64,000 bases of DNA from Schistosoma haematobium (Eukaryota; Platyhelminthes; Trematoda; Strigeidida; Schistosomatidae), in assembly GCF_000699445.3 (NCBI RefSeq), contig NC_067196.1:92041364-92105363 (forward strand), written 5' to 3'. Shown here piece by piece: positions 1 to 10,985 of this stretch. Positions within the stretch are counted from its first letter, which is position 1; each line of letters opens with the position of its first letter. A program made the translations under genes and the position numbers. Under the pieces are notes generated by a model, which saw only the letters and a list, made by a program, of their open reading frames with translations, made no database searches and was not told where the DNA came from.

Positions 1-51
1 ATGTGCAAACAATGTACTTAATATATGACTTTCGTATTTTACGAAAGCACG

Positions 52-145
52 TGGTCGATAGCATTCGATGTGCACTAAATAAGGACTTGACACACATGAC
101 ATTGATCATCACCTAGTGATCAATCAATTGTGATTACGAAAGCAC
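52..145 (-). repeat. Fragment of hammerhead-bearing short repeat (family 3)
   Basis: The reverse complement matches the body of the repeats at 31.3 kb and 38.6 kb: a self-complementary GATCA tract, the phrase TGTCAAGTCCTTATT, then a GAATGCTAT stretch. The ribozyme-bearing half is absent, so this is a truncated copy. Recognition rests only on comparison within the window. Confidence 0.55.
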
Positions 146-337
146 TATATAGTTCTTCACTAATCAGTAAATTAAATTACTCCAACTAAGTTGTCGTTTA
201 CTACACTAGTACATTACTAAGAAAGTCATATAGTTTAAGGCAATCATGTTCAGTTAGCCACATTTCATAACAAACTCCAGTCTGTGTTTAAAACAATTAG
301 TCCCTTTGATAAATTTCGTTAATGCATTACATTTCGA

Positions 338-378
338 ACAATCTGATGACACCTAATATACTTGTTAAGAACATTTAT
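338..378 (-). repeat. Inverted copy of 758-806
   Basis: The stretch containing CTAATATACTTGTTAAGAAC is the reverse complement of bases 758-806, about 380 bp away and inside the Penelope-like remnant. It marks an inverted rearrangement of that element. Confidence 0.7.
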
Positions 379-479
379 ATATGAAAATTAAAAGGTCAAT
401 TAAACAGGTTAAAGGTAACCCTTAACAAAGGGGAAAAATACACAAAAGTACACAAAAACACATGTGATTATCACTCTTG

Positions 480-840
480 ATAATAAATCAGTATTACCAA
501 GGGAGGTTAAGTGTAAGGACAAATTGTTTTTGAACACATAAAGGAGGTTTCAATTTCCATATAGCCAAGGCTTCAATAAACCTTAGTATACGTCATTGAA
601 GGCTTTTGTGTAACACTACAAATGCTGATTTGATATCAACCATATAACCAGTCTCAATCAAATGTTTCGCAATGGAGGATGATGTCTGTCTATCGTGTGA
701 TCTTATTCGACCATTGAAATCCATTTGTTTCTGCAAGCATTTTGGTATGTGTTTCCATATAAATGTTCTTAACAAGTATATTAGGTGTGATCAGATTGTT
801 CGCGATGTATTGCGTAAATATATCACATAATTCTGATTAA
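480..840 (-). mobile_element. C-terminal remnant of a GIY-YIG reverse transcriptase element (Penelope-like)
   Basis: On the minus strand the reading frame gives KQMDFNGRIRSH, then SSSIAKHLIETGY and VDIKSAFVVLHKSLQ. After an in-frame stop near 593 it continues with IEALAIWKLKPPLCVQKQ and ends in a short LPW motif. This order (tail after a GIY-YIG nuclease, 'SSIAKHL..GH', 'EAL.I..LKP.LC.Q') is what I know from C-termini of Penelope-like and related RT/GIY-YIG elements. No RT domain is visible nearby. It is a different lineage from the element at 16.8-18.6 kb. Confidence 0.5.
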
Positions 841-1037
841 CTTCGTCCAGCCTGTATGTTAAAAAACGCTATGTACTTACAACAAATCCACTATAATAAT
901 ACCCAGCTAATTTTAATATTTAGAGTGGTATATTTCGTATCGTTGTTCTATACTATCTTGATGGTTTCGTATGTTCCATTTTGCCTAGCTTAACCTTTAA
1001 TTTTCTTATATAAATATCATAAAACGTAAATGTATGA

Positions 1038-1790
1038 TTCAGTCAGTCAGTAACAATATAGATCTTCGTACGTACGTATGTACATCGGTTCAAGTTGCCA
1101 TACCATATTAGCACACTGATACAATTGTCGATTCAAATACCATAGTGGTAGAAGTAGTAAAAGCATAAGTAGTCATCGAAAACACTAGGGTTCGAACATG
1201 TTATTCAAAGAGTATAATCCAGTGAAATACATTTGGAAAGAGGAAAAAGAAAGGGACATGAAGAATTCAGATTAGAATTTGGGAGAACACAACGAGTGGA
1301 TGCACCTGCTCCATTACGATTTTCGGCCATGGCATTCAAGGTCTCTAACTATTGGTTGCTATCACCTCGCAGATCACAACCAGGTAGTCTACACTTACAG
1401 ACATGGCTCACTGACTTCACTTGTCAGTGACTTCATGGATTTGTGTCAATGTTTTGGTCTGACCGACCCTAGCCTTCTTCCAACTTATTCCTACACCATA
1501 AAACATCACACTTTGTGGCAGTCTGTGGTTGCTCATACTTAACACATGTCCCAGTCATTTCAACTGATGAAGTTCCACTAGTACATCAATTGATTTGCCA
1601 TCCTTACTTAGTACCCGTTTCCTAACAACTGCATTATTTACTCGGTAGTCCCAGGATATACCAGTAATGTTTCGAAGACTCCTATGATCAAATATTAGTA
1701 ACCTACGAATATCCTCTACTCTTACCGGTCATATTTCACAGCCATTGCCATCAGGGCATACGACAATCTAAATACCCCGATTACATCAAA
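1038..1790 (-). mobile_element. RTE-type retrotransposon 3' end, degenerate (SR3/Perere-3-like)
   Basis: It starts on the plus strand with CAGTCAGTCAG, the reverse complement of the TGAC tandem tail of the element at 33907-37645. It continues through sequence matching that element's 3' UTR (tgccatac, ttagcacac, the 'ggtagtctac' stretch) and C-terminal coding region, heavily mutated. It is 5'-truncated, as is usual for RTE copies. No usable frame remains. Confidence 0.65.
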
Positions 1791-1874
1791 TTTACATTTT
1801 GACTTTGTTTATTTACAATATTTATTTATTTATTCATTTCGTATATTTGAAAGTTCGAAAACCAAAAGTTTATC

Positions 1875-2045
1875 TTTCTAGATGGAGTTTTGTTCTCTGA
1901 GCTGGATGGTTTTGGTTCTATCTGAAGTTTGTACTAATGATATCATTCAGAAGAATGTTGAAAGCTCCACGAGCAAACTATCCAGCTCAGAGAACGAAAC
2001 TCCATCAAAATCATCCACCTGAGCTACAAATTTTCTCTACCATTT
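1875..2045. repeat. Penelope-like terminal repeat arranged as a foldback
   Basis: This contains GATGGAGTTTTGTTCTCTG with GAGCTGGATG, and downstream the reverse complement (CATCCAGCTCAG-like and GAACGAAACTCCATC), so the two halves face each other. The same ~110-bp motif forms both ends of the Penelope-like element at 16803-18576. No coding sequence lies between the halves. Confidence 0.6.
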
Positions 2046-2348
2046 GAGTTTATCTTCTAATTCAATCAAACTTGATTGTACCCCATGTATATAACATACA
2101 TGTGATCTAGAACAAATTCCTTCTATTATAAAATGTCATGTTATATCCATCAGTATTATATACATACATGATTAGATTTGCCTTGAAAATGATTCTTCTC
2201 TGTATACATTAACTTCTCTAAGCTCAGTAAATGAAATTTTATCAAAATATACACTATTTGACTATAGTTTTATTTCCTATGAATCTAGGCTATTTAAGCT
2301 TCTGATCTCAGTCAATTATTATAACGAATAAATATAGATAAATAAGGG

Positions 2349-2383
2349 GATAGTTAGATAGATAGATAGATAGATAGATAGAC
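2349..2383 (+). repeat. (GATA)n microsatellite
   Basis: About seven near-perfect GATA units. Confidence 0.9.
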
Positions 2384-2544
2384 ATAAACAATACAGGGAT
2401 TAACGACAAATACGGATCATCCAATATGGATTGAAATTGATATTGGCATCGATATCATGAAATTGATTAGGAAAAATAAAATAAAATAAAATTACCCTCA
2501 ATAGTAATAAAAGACTAAATATAAGAATGATAAAACAATCTGAC

Positions 2545-2625
2545 AAAATGAAGGCGGTGAGGTCGTGGATGCACACTGTTGAGGAGTTCCAAAATAGGAC
2601 GAAACGGCCGTCTAGTGATCGGACA
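2545..2625 (+). ncRNA. Degenerate hammerhead ribozyme of the tRNA-SINE family
   Basis: The core spans 2579-2612. It reads UUGAGGA where CUGANGA is required, so C3 is mutated. It then has a GUUCC/GGAC stem II, intact GAAA, an ACGGCCGU stem III and a GUC cleavage triplet. Stem I CACUG/UAGUG still pairs. The C3 change should abolish cleavage. Confidence 0.6.
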
Positions 2626-2787
2626 AAATGAAGGAAACTAAATTATCTGACATAAGTATAATACAGTATGAATTACGTTCAATCTATAATGACCAATTTT
2701 TCGAACCTGAAGTCTATAATCATTATTTAAAGTTATGATGGATTTATCAATTAGATTTTAATTGGTTGTTTAAAACTTGGATAAAAA

Positions 2788-3300
2788 TCAGTCAGTCAGT
2801 CAGCTACAGTGTAGGACCAGGCACATATATACATCGGTCCAAGTTGCCATACCGCATTAGCACAACAAGATGAATACCAAACTCATAGAAGTAGTAAATT
2901 CAATGGTGATTGCATATAAGGATATAGTACATGAAGAAAGATTTAGTACGTAGAAAGAAAGATATGAAGCGATTTTAATCTCACGGTGTAAAGGGAAACA
3001 AAGAGTATATACATCTACACTATTGTGATCGATTATCAGCCATGTCACATACAGTCTCCAACTATTGGTTACGATAGTCATGTGGATCCCAACCAAGTAG
3101 TCTGCATCTACCAATATGGCCAACATGACCAGAAGTTAGTGACTTCATAGACTGATGTCACGTTTTGGTTTGGCAGCCCCTAACATTCTTTCAACCGTCT
3201 TCAACACTATTCAGCGTTGTGCGTTGTGGTAATCGTTGTTCAGACATACGTAACACGTGGCCCAAACATCTCGGTCGATAGAAACTCACAACCTCATATA
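2788..3300 (-). mobile_element. RTE-type retrotransposon 3' end (SR3/Perere-3-like)
   Basis: This begins with (CAGT)4 at 2788, then carries the reverse complement of the 3' UTR found at 37434-37640; GATATGAAGCGATTTTAATC, for example, is exactly shared. It runs into degraded C-terminal coding sequence ('ccaaccaagtagtctgcatc' matches the GRCRLLGWG-coding strand). 5'-truncated. Confidence 0.75.
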
Positions 3301-3304
3301 TTTA

Positions 3305-3960
3305 CCAATTATTTCTTTATTTGAACACATTAATATCGATACAGTGGGGTACCGAATACATATGCGCTACACAAGTCACTTGATTTGTATGCAAGCTGTG
3401 ACACTGCCCGGGTGACCAGACCTAAGAAGGTGGTTTTCTTAGGTGACCACAAACCGAGCCTTCGACATAAAGGTCTGATCCACAAGGCAGTGGAACAACG
3501 TCAGGAGATGCAATCCTATGGTAGCCAGTGACCAACGATTGGTTCATACGCCATTTGTTCCCTCAGGATCCTAGAGTGCGTGTGCACCATTGGTTTGGAA
3601 TCAGGGTTTTACGACTCCTATAGGTGGGCCCTCTGTGACCACCAACCCTGTGTCAGCGCCGGACATTCGATTTTCGTCCTCTCAATTTGATGAACAACAA
3701 TGGTGCCGCGAGAAGGTAATGAGTAGGACTTCCGTGGTAGTGGTTGCATGCACGTAACTATGTGAGAGCATTTCGAGATGGGGAGTTGACTCTCCGCACT
3801 CTTGATCGTACCAGGGCATTTGGGGGCACCATCGGTTTCGTTCTCATGATATCTCTTTTCATTGCAAAATGTATTTGATGCATATTTTAGTCCCTTTTTT
3901 GAAGACAAAAGAGAAGGAACGTACACGAACTGTCCTAGTGATGTTTCCTTAACCTTTCAA
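3305..3960 (-). mobile_element. Unclassified retroelement fragment sharing its 3' end with the RTE at 61.4-64 kb
   Basis: Bases 3305-3385 (TTATTTGAACACAT, GGTAC, ATATGCGCTACACAA) match 61435-61510, the 3' UTR of the minus-strand RTE near the right edge. The rest, with a 102-residue open frame at 3618-3926, does not match that element's coding region. I do not recognise the frame as protein-coding. It may be a non-autonomous passenger using the RTE 3' end. Confidence 0.45.
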
Positions 3961-5650
3961 TAATCAAATTCGAGATAGGTTGTCAACATTTTATTAAAGC
4001 GCCTAAGAACATGAGGTTATTGGACATAATAAGTGAATTACAACAAACCGAAATTATGAAGTGAATTATCGAAATAAACGGACCTTTGATGTTTCAGGTG
4101 TTTAACTTTGATTTGGAAAATATGGAAAAATATGGAAAATATAAAATAATGCTTGTTAATGAACAGATTTAATTTTATGATCGATTATATAATAAGTTGG
4201 CTATGATATAGATTCAGTAAGATGGTTCTAAGATGATGAGGAAACTGCTAACAGTCGGATTATGCGAACATAGGACTATTACTCTTACATGTCTAGTAAT
4301 CGCATCAATTAAGATCAATCTAAATAGCATTTGTTCCAATTTTCTATAGTCCTTATGTCCAACCAATTGAGAGAAATTTTAGCTAATTTATTCCAGTAGA
4401 ACTCAATTATTTGTATCTAATGTTTTATATACCAATCATTCTCTGTTCTTGTTTGCTTCTCTTCGATTTCCTCAACTTTCTGACGCTAGGCTTTCCACTT
4501 TCGATTGGTGTTACATACTACTTATATCTGTTGACATCAGTAGCACACATCACAGTAGTAGAATTTTTAGTTACTTCATAGTATGTGACTTTGTTGTTAC
4601 CATTATTGTTATCGTTCAATTATTTTAAGATAATTTTTATGATAAATTGAATGTAAAATGAAGATCCAGAAAGAACGGCATCAATATTTGATTCTAGTTT
4701 AAAACTCTAAGGTAGTGTGCATTTAATACCTTATCACGGATTTCATTTAGAAACTTCAGGCCGTGCGGTGAGTACGGTGACTGAGTCAAGACCCAGGGGC
4801 TTATTTTTGCAACTTCAGATATTAATCAGCTATAAATTAGTGTCAACATCTAAGTTGTACAGAAGATCTGCCACAACCCAAATAACTTGTTGATATCATT
4901 TCTAATTGTGGAACTGATTGACTTCTATGAGATTTCACAGACAGCATCAGTTCCGTTTAAGATTCTAGGTATATGTTGCTGACGTCAACCAGTAGCAACT
5001 TTAAGTCAAGGACTTACTACTAACTATCTTTGCACACCTAATAAATTCACAAATCTTGTGAAGAACACAATCTTTGGGCTTAAATGAAAATACGCGGAAT
5101 GTTTATGGTCAGTCAATTTTTTTTATGACAATTCATAAGTGGCTTATGTATTCACCAAACTTATATTCAGAATGGATTGCTAGATTGTTCAGTATGATAT
5201 TCAACTATGATATTCAAACAATAGACTGACAGAACAAGCCAATCAATAATTAAAGTCCTCTCTGCCAATAAATTTTATCCATGGAGTTTCTATTGAGATC
5301 ACTAAATGAGGAGAAGTTGTCTGACATTAATTGGTTTCACAGACTAATCCATGGTGACTAACTATTGCACCATTAAACCTTGTAGTTACACTACAAATTC
5401 CACTACCACTATTGATCGCATTTTTGTGGTCTCATTTTTTATAAATGTAACCGCAAAACATATAGGTCTAAAAATAGAAATATTAGTGACCTAGGTGACT
5501 ATTAAATATTGTGACTGGAGATTTGACAATATGAGAATTTATGTGTTCACTGTGGACATCATGATGAATTCAGTAACAGTATTAGTGAATATACCGTTAG
5601 TGGGATAACCGAAAAAATATGACAAAATAATACACATCAGTGTGCTAACA
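3961..5650. other. AT-rich sequence without recognisable gene
   Basis: No frame with a recognisable domain on either strand and no match to the repeats described elsewhere. Downstream exons of the minus-strand gene at 6073-7094 could lie here or further left; I could not identify any. Confidence 0.5.
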
Positions 5651-5659
5651 AGATCGCTT

Positions 5660-5765
5660 ATTAAGCAAAGATGGATAGTGGCTAACAGTGGAATCCAGTT
5701 TGACGCGCGTTTCATCTTGTTTGTGAGTCATCAGCTCGATGTACCTGCATCCCAGAGTTGATGCT
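5660..5765 (-). ncRNA. Sm-alpha type hammerhead ribozyme repeat
   Basis: On the minus strand the core at 5734-5702 reads CUGAUGA, a weak stem II, GAAA, ACGCGCGU, then GUC. The flank GGAUUCCACUG..AGCCACU AUCCAUCUUUGCUUA is the family signature. Stem II pairs poorly (CUC with GAU), and three extra A residues follow the cleavage triplet before CUGGAUU, separating it from stem I. Activity is doubtful. Confidence 0.75.
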
Positions 5766-5794
5766 CATTCCGGGACTCGAATCCGGTACCGTTC

Positions 5795-6050
5795 AGTTCA
5801 AATGCAGGAAGTGGATAGAATACACATTGAGGAAAGCACACAAATGTATTACATGACAAGCCCTCACATGGAATCCTCAATGCCGAAGGAGGAGAAGAGG
5901 AAGACTACAGAACACATTACGCCGAGAAATGGAGACGAACATGAGAAAAATAAACGAAAATTGGATAGAACTAGAAAGGAAGGCCGAGAACTGAGTGAAT
6001 TGAAGAATGCTGGTCAGCGGTCGATACTCCATTGGGAGTAACCGGCATAA
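5795..6050 (+). mobile_element. SR2-like RTE retrotransposon, C-terminal fragment
   Basis: The frame reads VDRIHIEESTQMYYM, then EKRKTTEHITPRNGDEHEKN and RKLDRTRKEGRELSELKNAG, ending in ILHWE and a stop. It is clearly homologous to the C-terminus at 14100-14360 (IEESTQLRHKASPH). The upstream part is missing. The Sm-alpha copy abuts it directly. Confidence 0.75.
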
Positions 6051-6072
6051 CACACTTTACTCCTAGACTTAC

Positions 6073-7094
6073 CTTTTTCCTTTTGTATAAATAAAATATC
6101 GTAAAACTATTGGTATGATTGAATTAGATTCACATTGAACTGGTGCCCAAAAGGATGAAAATTCTCCATATTCATAATCATTAAACCGTATAGTCTCATT
6201 ATTATTATTATTATTATTATCAAATAATTGTACATTCAATAGAAATTGACTACATATAGAATTACGATCAGAGGAATCACTAGTACTACTACTAATACTA
6301 CTACTATTATTATTAGTAGTATGATTATTGACATAAGCCATTAATATCCCATTGAAACAATAACCAATACCAATTAAATTGGATTTTTGATCATAACCAT
6401 CATTCATAGTGATGAAATTACTGAATAATTTCATATTATAAAATTCAATTGGTTGATTTAATTGTAATAAATGAAATAAATAGACTTCTAATTGTTTCCT
6501 GGTATCATGATTGTTAGGGTTGTGGTTGTCGTGGTAGTGGTTGTTGCTATGCCAACGATTGAAATTTCTCATAATCTGTATAGATCTATATATATCATGT
6601 AAGAAATTTTGTGTTAAAGAGTTTTGTGTGATTAAATGATGAAATATTGGATAGAATGTTTCATTTAAATTAATCATTGTTGATGATCCTGATCCTTCTG
6701 CTGATGATGCTGACGACGCTCCTGTTCCTGCTCCTGCTGCTGATGGAATATCATTATCATGAGTAGTAGTAGTAGTATTATAAGTAGTATATAATAAATA
6801 TTGTAATTGACGTGAATGAATCGTACATAGATTGAAATCATTTGTTGTTGTGGCATGAATCAAATTGACTAATTTCCGTAAAATTTTTTCTTCTTTTATC
6901 AGTAAATGTCCATTGGATAAATCCATTAGCATAATCATACACCAAATCATTATAATAGATAGAATGATCCTAATCAAATTGGATCTTTTATGAAAATGTT
7001 GGATCATACTCATTTTGTTTGTTTTTTTCAATTCGATGATGGAATCATTTAAGAAAAGAAAAAAAGTTACATTCACCAACCCCGCCCCCCTCAA
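6073..7094 (-). CDS. 5' coding exon of a secreted or membrane protein; tentatively a GPR158/179-like receptor ectodomain
   Basis: A single long open exon. The coding strand runs from ATG at 7094 or, more likely, the second ATG at 7013, which is followed by a basic stretch and a strong hydrophobic segment (IRIILSIIMIWCMIMLM), a signal peptide or anchor. The 3' end is a perfect donor, AG|GTAAGT, after base 6073, so the in-frame TAA just beyond lies in the intron; phase is 2 and later exons are unassigned. Inside are low-complexity Ala/Gly/Ser, Asn and Ser tracts and several N-x-S/T sites. Two segments recall the Cache-type ectodomain of GPR158/179 class C receptors: LVNLIHATTTNDFN (compare 'L..LTHATNFLN') and FWAPVQCESNSIIPIVL followed by RYFIY (compare 'W.PPYLECENGSYKP'). 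That assignment is from memory and is an inference. The exon itself is well supported by length, donor and signal peptide. Confidence 0.6.
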
Positions 7095-7465
7095 AAAGAA
7101 AGAAAAAAAGAAAAGATCTATTTACATCTATGTAGAAACAAGAATAATACTGATGATGATGATGATGAGGAGGAGGATATTGTCGATAGTTTATCAGTTA
7201 TAATGTGTTATATCTATCCATTTTGAAGTAGAACATTCTATATAGATATAGGGATATATGTAGCCTAATAATACTGGGTTTACTGTTTTGTTCATAAACA
7301 TTATGCCTAAATATAGATGTAGATATATAGATATAGATATGGTAAATAGGCGCTGTAAAGTTGACTCTATATGTACATCTAATAAAAACCAATGCTTGTA
7401 TTTTCCACAGATATATAGATAGATAGATGGATATATATATGTTGATCTGTAACGGACTGACATAC
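7085..7465. repeat. Low-complexity tract (poly-A/G, GAT and TATA/GATA-rich)
   Basis: This holds an A/G-rich run, (GAT)n at 7151-7168, and TAGATATA-type repeats to 7440. The region is upstream of the minus-strand exon and would include its 5' UTR or promoter. No clear TATA box could be distinguished from the repeats. Confidence 0.6.
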
Positions 7466-7737
7466 CTTACGGACGTACATACCTAAGCGTGTTCATCATC
7501 TAAGGGACAACTAAAATTTAGGTCTGATTTGTTTTGGCATAGTTTTAATGATTGGTCAAAGAGTTAAAATCTATTTTCCTAAATTGATGATTGGATATAG
7601 TTTATGTATAAAATGATAGTCAAATTAACGAATAGATTTTATTGGTAAATATAATCAGTTAATCAATTCACTAGTCATTTGATTGAAAATTCTTTTACGA
7701 CTAAGGGTTTTTAAGATAGTGGAGAAGATTTGTAACT

Positions 7738-8047
7738 CATTATTTACGTATACTTGTTATTCCTTATGGAGGAATATAGGACGCCTAACAGCACTCTCCA
7801 TCAAACGCTATCCTAGACAATCTTTTTCTAATGGATAGGACATACATTGAAGAAATCATCAAACTGCATCATGAGGCAAGCCCTAACTTGGAAATCCTGA
7901 ATGGAAGCGGAAAGTAGGAGGGCCAAATAACCTATTATGTTGGGAAATAGAAGCAGATATCAAAAGAATGAATAACAACTGGGAACAACTGGAAAGGATC
8001 TTCCAGGACAGAGTTGGATGGACAATGCTCCTTCACGAGGAGTAACA
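7738..8047. mobile_element. Two facing SR2-like RTE 3' fragments
   Basis: Bases 7738-7830 are the reverse complement of an SR2-like 3' end (TACTTGTTATTCCTTATGGA, the strand opposite the stop region). Bases 7825-8047 run the other way and carry the C-terminal coding remnant (acattgaagaaatcatcaa, catcatgaggcaagccctaa), ending at the GAGGAGTAACAGGC terminus. The arrangement suggests 5' inversion during insertion, or two nested insertions. Confidence 0.6.
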
Positions 8048-8054
8048 GGCAGTG

Positions 8055-8345
8055 GAGAAGATTGGTATCTCAGATGGGTGTACAAAAATAGGAACAAAAA
8101 TCCAACCAGTCGAAGATATAATCAAAATAAAAAAGCAAACAATGACAGGTTTAAGGTTAAAAGAACCAATCAGCATCGAGGTGTATAGGACAAGTCTTGA
8201 ATCACATGTGAAAAAATTCGAACAATTCACTCCTACCTGAAGATTGTGTTGATGATGATGTTCAGAAGGACGATGACAGCTCCACGATCAAACTATCCAG
8301 CTCAGTGAAGAAAACACCATCAAAATAGTTTTTACCATCGAAATT
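8055..8345 (+). mobile_element. Penelope-like element 3' end
   Basis: The sequence corresponds to the minus strand of 17095-16803: a GTACAAAAATAGGAACAAAA stretch, AAAAAGCAAACAATGACA, the 'catcgaggtgta' block, then the terminal motif (TACCTGAAG, TTCAGAAGGACGATGACAGC, CTATCCAGCTC, AACACCATCAAAA). It sits immediately after the SR2-like terminus at 8047. No coding capacity. Confidence 0.7.
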
Positions 8346-8935
8346 ATGAATGAAACAAAAAACTATTATCACTTAATTTTATTCTATTGAATGTGTATTA
8401 TGTATGTCAGAAAGACAATGAACAATCAACTGAATGGATGAATGAATGAATGACTTAATGAGCAAGAAAGAGAACGTACACAGAATATTGTAAAGATCGA
8501 AAAAGAAAAAAAAGGAAAACAAAAATCCGTAAACAACTGTCGTCTATATGCATATGTGCGTATTACCATTAATACTATTATTATTATTATTGTTAGTGAC
8601 TTAGAGTCATACAACTGTAGTGACTTACTTTTATCACGAGAACACGATTAATTTAATGAAAACAATTATAATTATAACCAATTGTACCAATGATTGTTTA
8701 ACTGTGCTAATGACAGCCATATTACTGCTCCATTATCTTTCAATTGTGACCCTGCACGAATTCGGTTACGCTCAGTAACCACACTTGTACTCTTTTGGCA
8801 CGATCTCGGTATCCTTTCCATACCACGAGATCTATATATGATTCTTACAATTAGGATGGAGGGAATAGATGTATTTCTAAAATTTAAAAAAAAATTTAGA
8901 ATACGAACAAATAATTAGATTAGTAAATAACCAGG
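8346..8935. other. Non-coding, partly low-complexity
   Basis: Contains GAATGAATGAATGA repeats near 8440 and a short (ATT)n at 8575. No gene or recognised element. Confidence 0.5.
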
Positions 8936-8939
8936 AAAT

Positions 8940-9215
8940 TGTTTGACTGCAAGATTCGAACCCAGAACCTATCGGCTTCGCGCACAAACGCTTAACCTTC
9001 CTATAGTAGTCAACATTTACTCTCTAGTGACTGGCTTCAATAGGTATTTCCTGGAGTTCTAGTGAAGAGCAGCGACCAGTGGAGTTCAACTGGGTCTATT
9101 ATCAGATAATAACTCACTGAAGACAATGGTGGATGTTTCGCTCTATTTCATGGATTGGTTAAAGTTAGATATTAACATCATTGGATGTCGGTTCAGTAGT
9201 ATGATTTGCAAACTG
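8940..9215. repeat. Two opposing fragments of the tRNA-derived SINE
   Basis: Bases 8950-9000 read on the minus strand as the tRNA-like head: AAGGTTAAGCG, then GGGTTCGAATCTTGC, a B-box-like sequence. Bases 9030-9215 run plus and match the SINE 5' region at 54860-55020 (GACTGGCTTCAA, GGAGTTCTAGTGA, ACTCACTGAAG, ATTGGATG). Neither fragment reaches a ribozyme. Confidence 0.55.
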
Positions 9216-10125
9216 ATAATATCACTCCGAGAGGTCTATTTACTGTATTAAAATTCTTTCGGCTCAAAATTTCGACCTCATTCCGTTATATCCCAGTGAA
9301 AATAAAATTATGGGCAACTTCTGTCAACTAATAATGGACTAATGCTATAAATATATTCTTATTGTATAACCATTCAGTAACTAGATTGTGTATATTTATA
9401 TTCATCTTAGTATAAGCTTCATTTCGATCTATAGACTATGATCATACGATTTACTGTTCTTCAATTATACTCCGTTTATTGATTACAGTCTCACCACAAT
9501 CACTCGCACAGCCGCATCTTGACTTCACCTTGTATAAATGTTATTTCCCATTGGATAGTGTGATGCGGCGGTGTGTTTGGCTGGTATATAAACTAAGTAT
9601 GTTTGAAATAAATGGTTTACATAATGGAAGCTTTTATTGGTGTTCTGGACCGAAGTGGATGGGCTAGGAGATCAAAAGAACCGATAACGACATTAGGCTG
9701 TTCATAGTGGTCGAACATCATTGCTTTGTTACAGTAATAATATTGTATAAGTTTTATTTCAATTCGCGGATAACTCACGTGAAAACTGGCTGGATTTCAA
9801 AGTCACAACACATTCAACTTTTTCCCAACTAGACTTGAAATAACGAAATGTTAAAAAAAATTATAAACAGTGGATTTTGGGTAGTAGGTTTTCTTAGTTG
9901 CTAGCTATCATTGTCATTATGTGCCTATAATTTCTAGATAGACTTACCAATACTATTTATTTGTTACAACATGGCATTCTCAGGATAAAACATTTGAGCG
10001 ATTTCTTTCTATTCATCATTTCCATCACCCATTCAACTGGGAAATGGTTGAGGATTTAGATGGACAGACACTCAAGTCAATCAACAGACACATAGAAGTC
10101 AACTCAATGTACTTACTAAGTGGAA
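9216..10125. other. Apparently unique non-coding sequence
   Basis: Short open frames only, none with a recognisable motif; no repeat family match seen. Confidence 0.45.
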
Positions 10126-10129
10126 AAAT

Positions 10130-10400
10130 CATGAACAAACATAGAGTCAGGAATCATACCGTCAAAGAGAGAAACAATGAGAATAAATATGCATACAACA
10201 CTAGGTACTTAAGATGAGAGCCGACATAACAAGCTGTCAGTCATATATGGAGAAATTTGAGTACATCATATCTACCTGATGTTTGTTCTGATGATGTTCA
10301 GAATGACAATGGAACCTCCATGATTAAACCTTCCAGCCCATAGAATAAGTTTCCACCGAAGTTATCTACCTGAGCTAAAAAATCTCCACCATCTCAATAT
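10130..10400 (+). mobile_element. Penelope-like element 3' end, diverged
   Basis: Matches the 8055-8345 copy and the minus strand of 17095-16803: ATCATGAACAAACATAGAGT, GAGAAACAATGA, ATGGAGAAATTTGAG, then the terminal motif (TACCTGATG, TTCTGATGATGTTCAGAATG, CCTTCCAGC) and the tail TCTACCTGAGC..CTCCACCATCTC. Non-coding. Confidence 0.65.
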
Positions 10401-10574
10401 TCATAAACAAAGTAAATGAATAAAACTATTAGAAATTTCTATGCGAAGATAAAACTCGAACACAACGAATTAACCCCATGTTCAATACTATAGAGTTGTG
10501 GCTAAATCAACATAATATAAACTGTTTGTCGTTGAAATTCACTTGGTGTTGCTTTACTTGTATCTACTCATTCT

Positions 10575-10765
10575 TATTTATGACTACAATTGATCAGTCT
10601 CTTATTGGCATATGTGCATCCTGTGTGGATTGCCTCGATATAGACTTAAGTCACAAGCTTTTTAAGCAACGATGGATAGTGGCTAGCAATGGACTCCAGT
10701 TTGACGCGCATGTCGTCATATTCAAGACTCGTCAGCTGAATGTACCTGCATCCCAGTGTTGATGT
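10575..10765 (-). ncRNA. Sm-alpha type hammerhead ribozyme repeat
   Basis: The minus-strand core at 10735-10703 reads CUGACGA, stem II GUC/GAC, then GACA where GAAA is required (A13 or A14 lost), AUGCGCGU and GUC followed by AAACUGGA. The plus-strand stretch at 10580-10660 (TTGATCAGTCTCTTATTGGC) is a body segment of the same family in the opposite orientation, so the repeat is rearranged. Confidence 0.7.
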
Positions 10766-10789
10766 TCGCTCAGGGACGTTTAGTATATA

Positions 10790-10985
10790 TACTAGTGCTG
10801 TCAGGTTTTCCATGGTAGTCCAGCTCCAAATGACTCATGAATTCAACCATTAATTTGCTATAATATCCACAAAATCCCTCTCCCATCACTTGGTATTGTT
10901 CACTTGAAAGTTCGCATCGATGTTTAGAAAGAAACGCGCGTCCTGGATTCCACTGCTAGCCACTATTCATCTTTGCTTAACTGAA
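10790..10985 (+). repeat. Chimera of SINE tail and 3' half of an Sm-alpha hammerhead
   Basis: Bases 10795-10850 match the SINE 3' tail (GGTTTTCCATGGTAGTC, GACTCATGAATTCAACCATT). From 10931 the plus strand carries GAAACGCGCGUC followed by CUGGAUUCCACUGCUAGCC. This is the canonical cleavage-site side without the AAA insertion, but the CUGANGA half is missing. Together with 10665-10735 it forms an inverted pair. Confidence 0.6.

Noticed and set aside
3618..3926. 102-residue minus-strand frame as a gene
   Set aside because: It falls inside a repeated element and has no domain, signal peptide or splice context.
7138..7460. CRISPR-like or satellite array
   Set aside because: The repeats are simple GAT and TAGATA microsatellites with no constant spacer length; the genome is eukaryotic.
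8052..8240. 62-residue plus-strand frame
   Set aside because: It lies within the Penelope-like 3' end, which is non-coding in the other copies.
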